From positions 1 to 64,000 of the forward strand of contig CAZTYF010000005.1 of NCBI GenBank assembly GCA_964617455.1: a stretch of 64,000 nucleotides of DNA, in the 5' to 3' direction. The first letter of the stretch is position 1; every line of letters starts with the position of its first letter. Below, one piece after another: positions 26,104 to 37,300 of the stretch. This DNA is from Monoglobus sp964617455 (lineage in GTDB: Bacteria; Bacillota; Clostridia; Monoglobales; Monoglobaceae). A model generated the notes under the pieces. That model saw only the letters and a list, made by a program, of their open reading frames with translations. It ran no database searches and was not told where the DNA came from. A program made the position numbers and the translations under genes.

Positions 26104-26132
26104 ATTATACGGCAATGTCAACATAACGGCAA
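26104..26132 (-). promoter_or_regulatory. Promoter of the candidate toxin mRNA
   Basis: Minus strand: TTGCCG, 17-bp spacer, TATAAT. It predicts a leader of about 170 bases that includes a hairpin at the 5' end (CGACAC/GTGTCG) and the hairpin at 25954-25976. Confidence 0.65.
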
Positions 26133-26220
26133 GTTAAATTTCGGTTACAGAATGAGGTGCACTGCATTTTCAAAGGCTGCCTTTGTGACATCGTCAGCCA
26201 TTTCTTCCTTAATAAATACA

Positions 26221-26247
26221 ATCCCGCCGAGGGCGGGATTTGTTTTT
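26221..26247 (+). terminator. Hairpin with T-rich tail in the 25930-26626 gap
   Basis: Stem ATCCCGCC/GGCGGGAT with a 3-base loop, followed by TTGTTTTT on the plus strand. No plus-strand gene precedes it, so it may protect against read-through or end an unrecognised RNA. Confidence 0.6.
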
Positions 26248-26273
26248 GTTCGATTTTGTCTTGCTTGTTCTTT

Positions 26274-26378
26274 CAAACAAAAGCCCCCCACCCCCACCCC
26301 AACAAACGAGACATGCACAGCTTTTGCCGTTTGGTTATATTGCACAAAATAGGGGGGGGGGGGGGGGGCTTTTGTTTG
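26274..26378. repeat. Inverted repeat pair containing a 17-G homopolymer
   Basis: CAAACAAAAGCCCCCC (26274-26289) is perfectly inverted at 26363-26378; extended to 27 bases per arm, only two interrupting A residues mismatch. The right arm contains G17 (26352-26368). The 105-bp unit resembles a tiny palindromic element, but I see no target-site duplication. The G-run is likely unstable and could vary between reads. Confidence 0.6.
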
Positions 26379-26428
26379 GTATATATAAATAATTCTGAAA
26401 TGAATGCAAAAAATTGCATAATAAATAT

Positions 26429-26457
26429 TTGACTTTTATTTTTTCGTATGATATAAT
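26429..26457 (+). promoter_or_regulatory. Promoter of the SLH protein gene at 26627
   Basis: TTGACT, 17-bp spacer, TATAAT; expected start about 26464, so the transcript begins at the structured leader. Confidence 0.8.
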
Positions 26458-26468
26458 GTCGGAGTTTA

Positions 26469-26563
26469 GAGCAGAGTGCGGACATCCACCCGAGGCGAGT
26501 CATCGGCGATATCCTTCCATAGTTTTTTCACCATCGCCAATGTCTCGTCACCGCACTCCGCTC
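26469..26563 (+). ncRNA. Structured 5' leader of the SLH gene
   Basis: Nested complementary segments form one long hairpin: GAGC/GCTC, GAGTGCGG/CCGCACTC, CGAG/CTCG and GGCGAT/ATCGCC. It starts within a few bases of the predicted transcript start and ends about 63 bases before the ATG. It could stabilise a highly expressed surface-protein mRNA or act as a cis regulator. It matches no riboswitch class I recognise. Confidence 0.55.
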
Positions 26564-26626
26564 CCTACACGTATTTGGGAAAAAATAAAATAAAAATATA
26601 CAATTCAAACGAAGGAAGGGTTTTCT

Positions 26627-29600
26627 ATGAAAACGAAAAGAGTATTGTCACTTCTGTTGGCAGTCACGATGATACTCACATCGGTTCCCGCATTGGTATT
26701 CGCGGCGGATGACGCAAGCGGATTCGTTGATGTGGCTCCCGGTGACTGGTATTATTCCGATGTCGACAGAGTGGTAAGCAACGGGTACTTCTTAGGTACC
26801 TCCGACACAGAGTTTACCCCCGAAGGACTGATTACGAGAGGAATGTTGGTAACCGTTTTGGCCCGGTATGCCGAGATGAATGCACCCAAAATGGGCGCTC
26901 AGCTCACCATTCCGGACGAGAGCAACCAGCCCGCCTTCTCCGATGTTCCCGCCGGCGAGTATTATTCCGGCGCAGTAACATGGGCGCAGAATTCCGGCAT
27001 AGTGACCGGATATGAAGACGGCAGCTTCAGACCCGACAGTCCCATCATCCGTCAGGAAATCGCAGCCTGCTTCGACAGATTTGTAACCTATATGCAAAAT
27101 CTCACCGGCTGGCAGCATGTGACCGGCGGAACAGTCAGAACCTTCGATGACGAAGCGCAAATAGAGACATGGGCCGCAGAGTCCGTTGACAATGTTCAGG
27201 TATACGGCATAATGATAGGCGAGGAAAACAACCTGTTTATGCCTCTCAACGACACGATTCGTGCAGAAGTGGCCGCAATGGTTAACCGCCTCAACTTCAT
27301 CAATCCGGGCGAAGCCACAACCGAGCCGGCAGGCACACCCGGTGCAGAGGCCACACCCACCCGCACACCCAGCTCCTTTGGCGGCGGCGGCTTCGGCGGC
27401 GGCGGTGGCGGCAGCAGACCGAGACCTACGTCAACTCCGCTGCCCACATTGGTTCCCTCCGGGGAGCCCACACCGACGGTTGAGCCTTCGGAAGAGCCCA
27501 CAGCCACACCGGCAGAATCCGAAGTACCCACGGCAACTCCCGAAGTAACGGAAACGCCTACGGCCACTCCGGAAGCAACGGTTGAGCCTACGGAAACACC
27601 CACAACCCCTCCGGGCCCGCCCGTAACGGAAACACCTACGGGCACTCCGGAAGCAACGGTTGAACCTACCGAAACACCCACCGAGGCACCCAGTGAGGAG
27701 CCTACCGCAGAGCCCACGGAAGCACCCAGTCAGGAACCCACGGCGGAGCCTACCGAAGCACCTACGGTAGAGCCCAGTGAGGAACCCACGGCAGCTCCAA
27801 CGGAAGCACCTACGGCAGAACCCACCGAGGCGCCCAGTGAAGTTCCTTCCGAGGCACCGAGTGCAGTTCCTACGGAAGCACCCAGTGAAGTTCCTTCCGA
27901 GGCTCCCAGCGTAGCACCTTCGGAAGTTCCCAGTGAAGTTCCTTCCGAGGCACCGAGTGCAGTTCCTACGGAAGCACCCAGTGTAGCACCGTCCGAGGCA
28001 CCCAGCGTAGCACCTTCGGAGGAGCCTTCCACAGAGCCGTCAACCGAACCTTCCACGGAGCCCAGTGAGGAACCGTCCGAGGCACCTCCCATGTTTGAGA
28101 TTAAATTCATGTGGAACCATCCCGCCGGTGATTACATGAACTTCAGTTCCGTACCGTTTGACAGAGCTCCGGGTGAGAAATTCACCATTCCGGACCCCAA
28201 CGATCCGAACCAAGTTATATTCCCTCACTCATTCTTCTATGAGGGCTATGAGTTTATGGGATGGTCGACGAACAAGGAAGGCCCCGCCGATGAAAATTAT
28301 GCACCCGGCAAGGAAATTGTGGTTAATGAAAGCTTAGAGCTTTTTGCCATCTGGAGAGAAATCGACCGTGATTTGGATTTGTATGAAAACCTCAAAGAGG
28401 GCGAAGAGCCGTATAAGTCTCATAAGGTTCCGGTTGAAGACGGATTCAAATACACATTGACGGAAGACGACATACCGCCCACAAGGCCCTACAATCCCGC
28501 CCCGTCCGAGGATCCCAACGCATCGGCAGATCCCAATGCATCTGCGGCTCCCGGCGGCACCAACGAGCGCTATCAGAAGTTCTTAGGTTGGGCAACAGAA
28601 AAGGGTAAGAATGGCAAAGATGTTGAATACAGAATAGGTGACTCCGTTGAGGTACCCAAGGAAGGTCTGTCACTCTACGCCATCTGGATCACCGACTACA
28701 TCGGATTGGCCGTTGAGGATACATGGCAATGGGCGGACGATGAAATTGAGGCCAGAGTCAATGCCGGCGTTGAGGCTTTGAGTAAGTTTATCAATGAACG
28801 ATATGCAGATCAATTTGATGATCCGGGTTACTTCGTTGACACTCCCTTTGAGGATGAGGTAAACCTGTTCATTGATTATGACGACCCCAACAACGAAAAA
28901 ATGCATCAAGGCGAACGCACGGTTACGATAAAAATCAGTGCTAAAACCAAGTCCGACTCTGCAATGGGATTGGCAGAATTCGCAGTTCGCTATGCCATAC
29001 TTTTGTCGGGTCCGGAACAGAGCATGGACGATCTCAAGGGCTTGATTAAGAGCATGATTAAGGATGTCCTCACCGGTATGGGCTTAACAGACTTTGCGGG
29101 TATGATGGATGACACGGCTCTTGATCAATTGGCAACCGAGCTTGCGGCCTATTATGGCGGCGGCTTCAAAGAGAATTGGCTCAATCTTGAGGACGGCAAT
29201 TCCTGCATAACTCATATGAAAGCCACAACTGAAGCCACCGACACTACAGTTGCCGATGTGCCCGTTCCCGGCGTAACAAGGGATCACGTAAAGCAAGCAC
29301 TGCTCCAAGTTCTCTATGCGCTCAAGGCGGATGCTGCTAAGTACACCACATGGACGAACAAGCTTGATTTAGAGGTTCCCATCGATGTGGAATTCACTCC
29401 CGACGAGTCTATAAAGCTTGATTATCAGATTGGCGACAAAGACAATAACACCAGCTACTTCCCGACCAAGTATAAGGTAAACTTCGTTGCAGACCTCCAG
29501 AGCGGCGATACCCTCAACGATGTCCAGAACTACTTGCAATACAAGTTCAATACAAAGAACAGCGAGAGCTATGTCAAAGTCATTTTGCCCGAAAAGGTAA

Positions 29601-31198
29601 AACAGGTATATAATGACAAGGTAGCTGAGGAACTCAAGCACTTGCTTGAGAATCCCGAGGTAAGCGGTATGCTCCAGGGTATTATTGATGCGAAAATGCA
29701 AGATGTTAATGCTCAGTTGAGAAGTGCAATAGAGGATTTGCAGAAGAGTTTCCCCGAACTTGAAGGTCATAACCTTGCAGGCGAGGTTGAGACAAGCTTA
29801 AGCAAGTGGATGGAGGATAACAACTTGACCGGCGGAGGCATTGCAAACAGCTTCATCTATGACCGTTTGACCGGCAAGAATCCTACAGCTGAGCCGCAAA
29901 ACAATGGAGAGATTTCGACCTTGGTCAACGGTACCGTTGGCAATGTATTGCATATGTTCCTCAGTGATATGATTAATGCGATACCTGGTGAAAAGTATAC
30001 TTATCCTCTAAATGTAGGAGTGCCAATGCCGCAGCTACCTGAAAGCTTAGAGTTGACATTACCATTTGATGCAAATAAGATAGCCAATGAGGCGATAAAG
30101 AACGCAACACCGGGAAAAATGGCAGAAGCAATTCAGAGTGCGATAGACGCTCTTACAGGCGAAAACGGCGCAATAACTAAATTGGATCAGACTGACGTTG
30201 AAAATATGTTAATAGATGCGGCAAAAGCTGCATTGGGAGACCCACTTAATCCGATGATTGAGGCTGCAATCAAAGGAAAAGCAGAGGATGCTACAAATGC
30301 TATTAAAGGAGCTGTAGATGAAAAAATTACGCCTGTTAGCGATTTAGTAGAGAAGCTTAAGACCTTTGAAGGAAGTCAAAATCCGGCTGTTTTGGCAGCG
30401 ATAACGCACATTGAAGCGTATATCATTGCAAGAAGCGGTGGTAAAGATATTACTGCGGAAACCGAGCCTAAACTTATCTCTGCGATAGCCGACTATCTCT
30501 ATGAGCAGGTTAAGGATTATTCCGATGTTGCCGGTGCCTTTGACAAGCTTACCAAAGATGACCCCGATGATTATACCGACGGTATCGATTATCTGTGGAA
30601 CAAGAACTGGGGAACGCATGTTTATACTGTCCTCACAAAATACGGTGATGTTGTCAGTGACGCAATCGGCACAAGCACTTGGAACAGTATCGCGGATTAT
30701 CTCACAAAGATCAAGAACACCCTTGGTGACGGTGCAATAGGCGGCACGGAAATCCCTCTGTGGAGCAATCTGCAAAATGTGACCGTTACGATCGACAATC
30801 AGAGCGACAATTCGGATACCAAGCTGTCATTTACTTTGACGCAACTTTCCGACGAATTGGATGGCGTCATTGCAGCCGTAAATGGTGCAGCCTTAGCAAG
30901 TGCAGTATTGGGTGCGAATCCGACCGATGAAAGTCTTAAGAGTGCATACAAGCAAGAATATGACAAAGTTGTAAAAGCGCTTGATGATCTCATAAAGAAA
31001 TACGGTCTTGAGAATTTGAGCCTTGATTCCTTCGCAGACAAGTCCAATCAGGAGACCGGCGGTGTATTCATCACAGCCGAGTATGAAGGTCACATATTAA
31101 GCTTTTACTTAGTTCTTGATAGGGCATGGCCTCACACTCCCAGTGATGGCACTCCCGCGGCCGTATACGGACTCCCGGTTCCGGGGGCGGCGGAATAA
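26627..31198 (+). CDS. Large SLH-anchored surface protein with TP/EP-rich repeat stalk
   Basis: 1523 aa, ribosome binding site AAGGAAGGG. Signal peptide ends VFAAD. Three SLH repeats (about 30-220) start with FVDVAPGDWYYSDV. Next come a Gly-rich patch, then about 240 residues of low-complexity Thr/Pro/Glu/Ser (EAPSEVPS, EEPTA, TEAPS units), which is an extended wall-spanning stalk. Two InlB-type B-repeats follow (GYEFMGWSTNKEG; YQKFLGWATEKG). The last roughly 800 residues are helical with Ala/Asp/Lys-rich segments and match no family I recognise. SLH domains should fix it to the wall polymer. The gene has its own promoter and structured leader. Ligand unknown. Confidence 0.9.
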   Translation: MKTKRVLSLLLAVTMILTSVPALVFAADDASGFVDVAPGDWYYSDVDRVVSNGYFLGTSDTEFTPEGLITRGMLVTVLARYAEMNAPKMGAQLTIPDESNQPAFSDVPAGEYYSGAVTWAQNSGIVTGYEDGSFRPDSPIIRQEIAACFDRFVTYMQNLTGWQHVTGGTVRTFDDEAQIETWAAESVDNVQVYGIMIGEENNLFMPLNDTIRAEVAAMVNRLNFINPGEATTEPAGTPGAEATPTRTPSSFGGGGFGGGGGGSRPRPTSTPLPTLVPSGEPTPTVEPSEEPTATPAESEVPTATPEVTETPTATPEATVEPTETPTTPPGPPVTETPTGTPEATVEPTETPTEAPSEEPTAEPTEAPSQEPTAEPTEAPTVEPSEEPTAAPTEAPTAEPTEAPSEVPSEAPSAVPTEAPSEVPSEAPSVAPSEVPSEVPSEAPSAVPTEAPSVAPSEAPSVAPSEEPSTEPSTEPSTEPSEEPSEAPPMFEIKFMWNHPAGDYMNFSSVPFDRAPGEKFTIPDPNDPNQVIFPHSFFYEGYEFMGWSTNKEGPADENYAPGKEIVVNESLELFAIWREIDRDLDLYENLKEGEEPYKSHKVPVEDGFKYTLTEDDIPPTRPYNPAPSEDPNASADPNASAAPGGTNERYQKFLGWATEKGKNGKDVEYRIGDSVEVPKEGLSLYAIWITDYIGLAVEDTWQWADDEIEARVNAGVEALSKFINERYADQFDDPGYFVDTPFEDEVNLFIDYDDPNNEKMHQGERTVTIKISAKTKSDSAMGLAEFAVRYAILLSGPEQSMDDLKGLIKSMIKDVLTGMGLTDFAGMMDDTALDQLATELAAYYGGGFKENWLNLEDGNSCITHMKATTEATDTTVADVPVPGVTRDHVKQALLQVLYALKADAAKYTTWTNKLDLEVPIDVEFTPDESIKLDYQIGDKDNNTSYFPTKYKVNFVADLQSGDTLNDVQNYLQYKFNTKNSESYVKVILPEKVKQVYNDKVAEELKHLLENPEVSGMLQGIIDAKMQDVNAQLRSAIEDLQKSFPELEGHNLAGEVETSLSKWMEDNNLTGGGIANSFIYDRLTGKNPTAEPQNNGEISTLVNGTVGNVLHMFLSDMINAIPGEKYTYPLNVGVPMPQLPESLELTLPFDANKIANEAIKNATPGKMAEAIQSAIDALTGENGAITKLDQTDVENMLIDAAKAALGDPLNPMIEAAIKGKAEDATNAIKGAVDEKITPVSDLVEKLKTFEGSQNPAVLAAITHIEAYIIARSGGKDITAETEPKLISAIADYLYEQVKDYSDVAGAFDKLTKDDPDDYTDGIDYLWNKNWGTHVYTVLTKYGDVVSDAIGTSTWNSIADYLTKIKNTLGDGAIGGTEIPLWSNLQNVTVTIDNQSDNSDTKLSFTLTQLSDELDGVIAAVNGAALASAVLGANPTDESLKSAYKQEYDKVVKALDDLIKKYGLENLSLDSFADKSNQETGGVFITAEYEGHILSFYLVLDRAWPHTPSDGTPAAVYGLPVPGAAE
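27470..28090 (+). repeat. Tandem low-complexity coding repeats of the SLH protein stalk
   Basis: In-frame imperfect repeats of 12-15 codon-level units such as GAAGCACCCAGTGAAGTTCC encoding EAPSEVPS, EEPTAEPT and similar. Units keep the reading frame, so copy-number change would vary stalk length without breaking the protein. Confidence 0.85.
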
Positions 31199-31343
31199 CA
31201 TGGGTTTTGGGGAATAAATCCCTCCTATGAAAATAACGGTGGGGCCGGGGGCCTAAGCCCTCGGCCTTGCCGATATAAACCTGTTAACAAAAAAATGTAC
31301 ATATCATAAAAAAAGAATATAATAAAGAAAAAGGAGAGAAATT

Positions 31344-34300
31344 ATGCGAAACGAAAACAGCGCGGCGCAGCGCACCGGGCCGATAGAATTTTTCCTGAAC
31401 ACGGTTCTTCATATCCTCCCCATCCTCTGCGCCGTAGTAATAGCCATAGCAGCCCTATCGACAACCCCCGCCTTCGCCGAAGGCTCCGCCGATATGCACG
31501 CCACGGCAGATATGAATTACGAAGATGTGAATGGTCATCCGCCCACTGGCAGTCCTGCGATTCAGTACTACACTCTTGAAACGGCGCCTGTAAATGTAAT
31601 GGGCTCATCAACCCAGCAGCAGAGATTTAAATTCTACGCCAATGCGGGTGAGACCGTGTTTATAGGCACAAGCGACATAGGCCATAGTGGTGGTGGTAAG
31701 TTGGAGAATAGCGATGTTGTGATAACTCCTCCCGATGGAAGTCTAATGTATATTGATTTGACCGATGAGACCGGTGGAAAGATAATTGGCGAGACCGACC
31801 CACCAAAAGGTCCGAATGGAGTCTATATGCCGAAGTATGAAGGCGAAGACGGAAAAAATCGTATCGCTACCGGCTATGAAGATGCTCCTGTTGCTGGTGG
31901 TTATGATGCGTATAGGATTGATATCGAAACTCCCGGAGTGTATATCGTTGATTTCAAATCTTCGAAGTCAAATGATCCTGTTGATAAAGGAGATGACAAC
32001 TCATTTAACGATGTTGCACAATGGGATATTACCGTTGCGAAAAAAGACGGAGAGAGTTACAAAGCAATCAGCGGCCGTGTATGGATAGATGCTCTTGTGC
32101 AAGGAGCTTTAAACAACTATTACACCTATTTCTTCTGTACCACTCGCGACGGTTATATCTATAAGTATGGTACCAATAGTTTGATAGGAGGATATTTTGC
32201 CCTTGCTTCAAACTCTCGCGGACTTATCAAAAATTCCGATAATTCCTCTTTCTATCACTCGGTCCATGAGCCATTCCAGAATACAGCAAATAACCTTACT
32301 AATTTTGTCGACAAAAACGGAAATGATGCCGGCATCTCTATGGAGAATCCGGACAATGATACGACCGATCTTGATGCACCCAACCATATGTTCCTGAACT
32401 ATCCCGCCGCAGATTTGCCGCAGGATATACTGCTGCCAAACGCCAAGGCCGTGGGAAGTGTGACGGGCCTTCATTTTGACGGAAGAACCGGAGAAACGTC
32501 AAATGACGGTGATGATACCAAAAATACTACAGCTTATGTAGGCGCAGGCGGATATTTCAATATCAAAACCCAAGATGCTTCCTCATATCGCATAGTAATC
32601 GATATGAGCAATATGTATGCAAAGGATTACCATGGAAGAGATAATAAGGAATGCGGTGAAACCGGCGAAGGTCATGATGATGAAATATGCTTAGGAGATG
32701 GCAACTTTATCTTCAAAGATGTAAAAACAGGTAAATGGTATGAAATAGATCAGAAGGAGGGAGGATCCGCTCACGGTGATAGTGAGATAAAAGAAATACC
32801 CGAAGCCAGTTATGGTGAATATGGTATAACAGGTGGAGAAAAACCATTTAGTTATATCGGACAAGACTTCGGTGAATACAGATCCTGCGGTCAGATTTTG
32901 CTTGGCAATGCCGCTACCGGTTCGGACCGTGTTTATTGGAACGGCAGAGACCAATGGGGCAGAAGTTTGCCTGCGGGAAGTTACTTTGGCAATAACGCCG
33001 ATTCTCCCGGCAGAGTTTATGCCCAGGCAAAAGCCGGCGAAATTCATTTCCCCATATCCGATCCCGATACTAAAATGGCTTACGGCACGTCACTTATTTT
33101 ACTAAATCCTCCGGCATCGTTGCCTGGCAAGGATAGCAAAGAGGCTCTTTCAAAGATTTATTATAATGACCAAGAAAAGAGCATTCTCTTGTCCCAAAAA
33201 AAGGTATTTAATACGGATACTTCCAACAAAATAAACGGATATACACAATGGTATTTCAACCTTCCGCATTTTTCCAGTGAAAGTGATACATTTAAAAATG
33301 TAAGTGATGAAGGTGCTTACGGTAAGAACGATTATCCCGATGTGATATGGTATCCGTCTGAAAAGCCCGCAGGCAAATCGTTTGACGAAAACTTTATCAA
33401 CAAAGCAATTGAAGGTGAGGCGTCATATAATGATGTCGGCGGTCTGACAAAGAATGCCGCTAAATTTGAATCCAATGGTGCCGATCACGGAATTGTGGAT
33501 CTTTGGACGCATATTGTTTCCCCGGTTGAATTTGACATTGAGGGACAGGTTACCCTTAAAAACGCACCGGAGCATAAAATTATAACGGGTTTTGTATTTA
33601 TGGATGAGCCGGGAGCAGCTAACGGTCAAGGTTTTTATTCCTTGAAAAATAACGATGTTGCCCTTGCCGGTGCGACAATTACCGCATATAAAGGTAGTGA
33701 TACAAGCGGAGAAGAGTTCTATACTACAACAAGCAATTCGGATGGTGTATACAGTGTGCCCATCGACACATCAAATTACAATGGTAATATTACCATAAAA
33801 GTTCAAATGGTTGATGAGTATATGAAGGATAATAGTGTGGAACCTCCCCAAAAGCTTGACGGTATGAGTCTGTATAATGTTACAACGGTTCCGCAAGACA
33901 AAAATTCAGCGGGCAGTAGTAAGAAGAGTCAGACCTACAGCGAGTTGCCAAGTATAAGTATACAAACCGTAAATTTGGCCGAAAAAAATCAGCGTATAAT
34001 TGAAGTCGAAGATGTTGGCTATATGAACGAATGGGTCAAAAAAGCAATTCGGATACAAAAGACATGGTATCCTCAAGAGCAGTATGACCCAACCCTTTCC
34101 TCAAAATTTAACGTAGTGGGAACTATAGATAATGATGGTGAGCCCCTTGAAGTTTACAGACGTAATGGTGTGGTTCCGTCACTTTCTCAAGGTGAAGTTG
34201 TTGACCTTCAAGATTTGCCGGGAACAACATATCGAATTAAAGGCGATAACGAAAGTGATGGCAAAATATATGGGGAAGACATAATTCCCGCAAGCGATGA

Positions 34301-37300
34301 TGTAACGATCAACTATAAGGTAACCGAAGTTATTGACCAGACAGAAGTTGAACCTAAAGAAGAGGTTGCTGATGACCCGACAACTGCTTGGGAAGGTTAT
34401 ATGAAAGATAACTCAACTGTTTCGACTTTACTCATGAAGAAGGAAAATTATCAAACTGCTGATGGCAAGACAGTTGATTTATGGCTTTTCAGTAATCGTA
34501 TCTACCCGTCCGACCTTGAAGTCACCGTTTGGGACGATGCAAATCGCGATGGAAAATACGATCCTGAAGAAACCCCGATGCCAAGTGCAAGAGTTCGTGT
34601 TGAAAAATTTACTGTATCGACAGATACGAATGATTTGACCGGCTCAACTCAGGGAAGTCTTGGATATAAAAAGGAACCTGGTGGCACGGGGCAAACAGAG
34701 TTTTTGGCAAATGATCAGTCCTTACCTGCCGATGCAGATGGAAAGGTAAAGCTATATGGTTTAAATGCCGGAAAATATCGTATAACGGTTTTACCTCCGG
34801 AGGAAGAGGATTCCGAAACAGATGTGAATGCGAAGCATACGATATCCTCGTGGAATCATAACAATGATGTATACAGCAAGTTAAAAACCGAGGGCCAAGA
34901 GAGTCAATTCGATCAAACTGCTAAGGCAAAAGGATATTCCAAAGGAAGAGAAATTACCATCATAATCAAAATAGGGAACAATACGGAAAATTTTGTTCGC
35001 GCCGGTTATGCGCCTCCGGGCTCCAAAAACGGCGGAATTGAAATCAGCAAATCTGTAGTGCTCGATCAGGAGACCTCTCCTGAGATGCAAGGTTTTATCA
35101 TAAGCGGAAATGGTAATGGAACGAATGGGCCGGTAGAGGCTCCCAAGTTTAATTTTGAACTGATGCTTGAACAGCCTCCGATTGTCAAAGATTCCGATAC
35201 GGAAAACGGACCCGTAAGTGTCGATGCACCTATATTCAATGCAGTTGAAAATCAGTACGATGGAAGTACCAAACTGGAATTTAAGAAGACTGAATTCGAA
35301 GATAAAGAAGTATGGGATGCTACATTCAGTCTCACTGCGGGCAGCAAGATATTTATTCCGAATGTTCAGCCGAATATCAGTTATAAGATATTTGAGTATG
35401 TTAATGGAAATGACCCGGATATTGATCCGTTGAATAGACCGAATGGTTCGTTGACCGATCCCAATGCAACACCGATGCCGAAAGGATTCTCGATTAAGAA
35501 TCAAATAGGCAGCGGCAGAATCCAAGAAGGACAAGTGCCCGGCACAGGCGGAGACCTTACGATTAACTATATCAACTCCTATAATCCCGAACCTATAACC
35601 GGTTATGCGGAAACAGCACCCGAAACTGCAACCGGTGAAACATATGACTTCAAAATAAAACCGCAGGTGAAACTCATTGCAGATGGCCGTGAGCCTCAAT
35701 CAACCGATACATTCAAGCTCTTGCTTGAGCCGGTAGGAGAAGCGCCCGAATTTAAACTGGAGGGCGGCAACACATATGACGGTCTTGTTGTAAATAGCGA
35801 TAATATCGGATACAATGGGAATGATGCTACTACTCCGTTAAGTTTTGGAAGTAATGTATCCGCTACCTTTGACAAAGCCGGCACATACAACTACACCCTC
35901 CGTCAGGCTTTGCCGTTCAAGGATGGTATAGATGCTATCCCGGGCGTAAGCTATGATCCGACTGTATATACCCTTACGGTAACGGTTGAACATCAGTATG
36001 CACAGTTGGCCATAACAAGCGCAAAATGGAGTTCGACAAATGGCGAATTTAAAGATGGCAATCCGTTAGTATTCACCAACACATACGACAGCAATGTAAA
36101 TGTTCCCATATTGGGCACTCAGATTGTGGAATCCGAGATTGACGGAATTTCTGCCGATAGTTTCGACCGACAGTTTACATACAGTATCACTTATGACGGA
36201 GTTAAAAACGTAGGGACCGATGATGATTATGTCAAACCCGGCGAACAGGTTTATCCCGGTGAATTGACTCAGGATAACAATACCGTAGGGAATAACAACA
36301 GCAATATAGACTTTGGCAATATTACCTTCACCCCCGAGATGGCGGGCGAGAGCAAGGATGAGCCGAAGATTTATAAGTACACCATCGAGCAAACCAAACA
36401 ACCTATCGGCGTCGGCGAACCCAAATTGAATCCCATAGAGGTTTATATAGCCGTATATAAAGAAACGGTGAACGAAAACGGCACGATTAAAGAGGTAGTT
36501 GCATACAACTTCCGCGATGAAAATGGTATATCATTAACCGGCAGTGGCGGATTCACTTTCATCAACACCTATTCGGCAGAGCTTAAAACGACTTTGAGTG
36601 AATTAGGCGTTACACTTAAGACCACCGTAGAGGGAAACCGCACACCTATCATCCATAATGGCGATAAATTCCGATTTGTTTTAACCGGAAATGACTCCGA
36701 ATCCGTCAAAGCTTTGGGCGACAAAGAAGTTGTGTTCACATATGATGCCACGGAAGATCAAACCGATGCGGTTGATGTTGATATTTCGCAAGATATCCTA
36801 ACATTCACCAATACCGGTGAGTACAGCTTCACTCTCAGGGAGGTTGATCCCAACACCGAGAGCGATGCAGGATTTGAACCAATACCGGGCATGACTTACG
36901 ACAACGATTTGGATGTTATTACGGTTGTAGTTACCGCCCCCCCGACACCGGATGGAACTCTTAAAGCGGAGTTGCAGCAGAAAATAACCGCAATAGCCAC
37001 GGAAGATAAGAATCAAGTCACCTTTGTGAACACCTTTGACAAAGATATCCAGGGCATAGCCGTGGAAGGCGTCAAGGTTGTAAAGAGTGAGCTGGCCGAT
37101 ATAACGGCAAGTGACTTTGTGGATAAATTCAGTTTCACCCTTGAACCTGCCGGAAGCAAAACTGTCGGAGATGCAGAGTTTGGAGATGTAAACGGCCCCG
37201 AACCGGATAAAAACGCAGTTCCCAACGACAGGGGTTCGGGTTCCGTATTCGCATTCCCGCTCACATTCAAAGCCGAACAAGCGGGCAAGACCGAAGACAG

